Translations under genes and position numbers: made by a program | In this document: in pieces, positions 32,559-32,681 of the stretch | Numbering within the stretch: position 1 is the stretch's first letter | Layout of the letters: every line of letters begins with the position of its first letter | Origin: a virus | Strand: one strand, 5' to 3' | DNA: 32,681 nt | Virus record (IMG/VR): IMGVR_UViG_3300032291_001920 | Location: 1 to 32,681 of that record | The notes under the pieces: model-generated | The model's input: only the letters and a program-made list of their open reading frames with translations | What the model was told of the DNA's origin: nothing | Databases searched by the model: none

Positions 32559-32681
32559 ATGATAGATAATTTAGAAGAATTATACGAACTAATATTACAA
32601 GACGATGAGGATGGTGTATTTGCTAATTCATTAGTAGAATCACCTGCAATCGAACGAGATTTTGTTTGGTTAAACAAAGAA
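32559..32681 (+). repeat. 123-bp terminal direct repeat (identical to 1-123)
   Basis: The last 123 bases equal the first 123 exactly, including the start of the protease gene. This shows the contig closes on itself; unit length 32,558 bp. It most likely reflects assembly of a circular or circularly permuted genome rather than physical ends, since the repeat lies inside a coding region. Confidence 0.95.

Noticed and set aside
32559-32681. Physical short terminal repeats of a linear genome
   Set aside because: The repeat lies inside the protease coding sequence and is of a length typical of assembly overlap; a circular contig is simpler, although not proven.
1-32681. tRNA, rRNA or riboswitch
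   Set aside because: No cloverleaf, rRNA segment or known riboswitch core was recognised by eye in the few gaps.

Overview
This window looks like a complete genome of a tailed phage of a Bacteroidota host. The last 123 bases (32559-32681) repeat the first 123 exactly, so the sequence closes into a circle of 32,558 bp. The base composition is strongly AT-rich. All genes lie on the + strand and are tightly packed with ATGA/TAATG-type overlaps. Start codons follow AT-rich leaders without Shine-Dalgarno motifs. Three early promoters fit the Bacteroidota TTTG / TAnnTTTG pattern. Together these point to a Flavobacteriia-like or related host. Morphology is probably siphovirus: there is a tape measure, tail tube candidate and tail terminator candidate, and no sheath.

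Layout. (1) 1-1647: end of the late operon, with an XkdF-type prohead protease and two small proteins, closed by a strong terminator. (2) 1741-2017: control region with a palindrome, a host-type promoter and a structured leader. (3) 2018-4453: early operon, with a winged-helix replication initiator carrying iteron-like repeats inside the gene, two small unknowns, a GNAT acetyltransferase flanked by two identical 54-bp promoter copies, and a small helical protein, then a terminator. (4) 4606-7605: HNH homing endonuclease, ribbon-helix-helix protein, small conserved proteins, a sigma-like factor, a zinc-ribbon protein and a second endonuclease-like gene. (5) 7614-10031: small and large terminase, a small coiled protein, and a gene that needs a -1 frameshift in a T9 run. 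(6) 10091-14919: a 1233-aa repetitive fibre and a LamG-like adhesin. (7) 15009-17392: scaffold, major capsid protein and tail tube candidate, then a terminator. (8) 17511-23861: unknown virion protein, portal, connector, tail terminator, neck protein and two large tail proteins. (9) 23874-27224: two Thr/Pro-rich, mucin-like adhesins. (10) 27253-30470: four overlapping glycosyltransferase genes. (11) 30487-32527: a small ORF and the tape measure, running on into gene 1 across the junction.

The most striking feature is the pairing of regions 9 and 10. Two virion proteins with long PTT/VTPT repeats are followed at once by four putative glycosyltransferases, all inside the tail module. This suggests the phage may glycosylate its own mucin-like fibres. 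Other points of interest are the frameshift gene, the sigma-like gene together with a duplicated 50-bp upstream element, and the GNAT cassette. I see no integrase, DNA polymerase, lysin, holin or tRNA that I can recognise.
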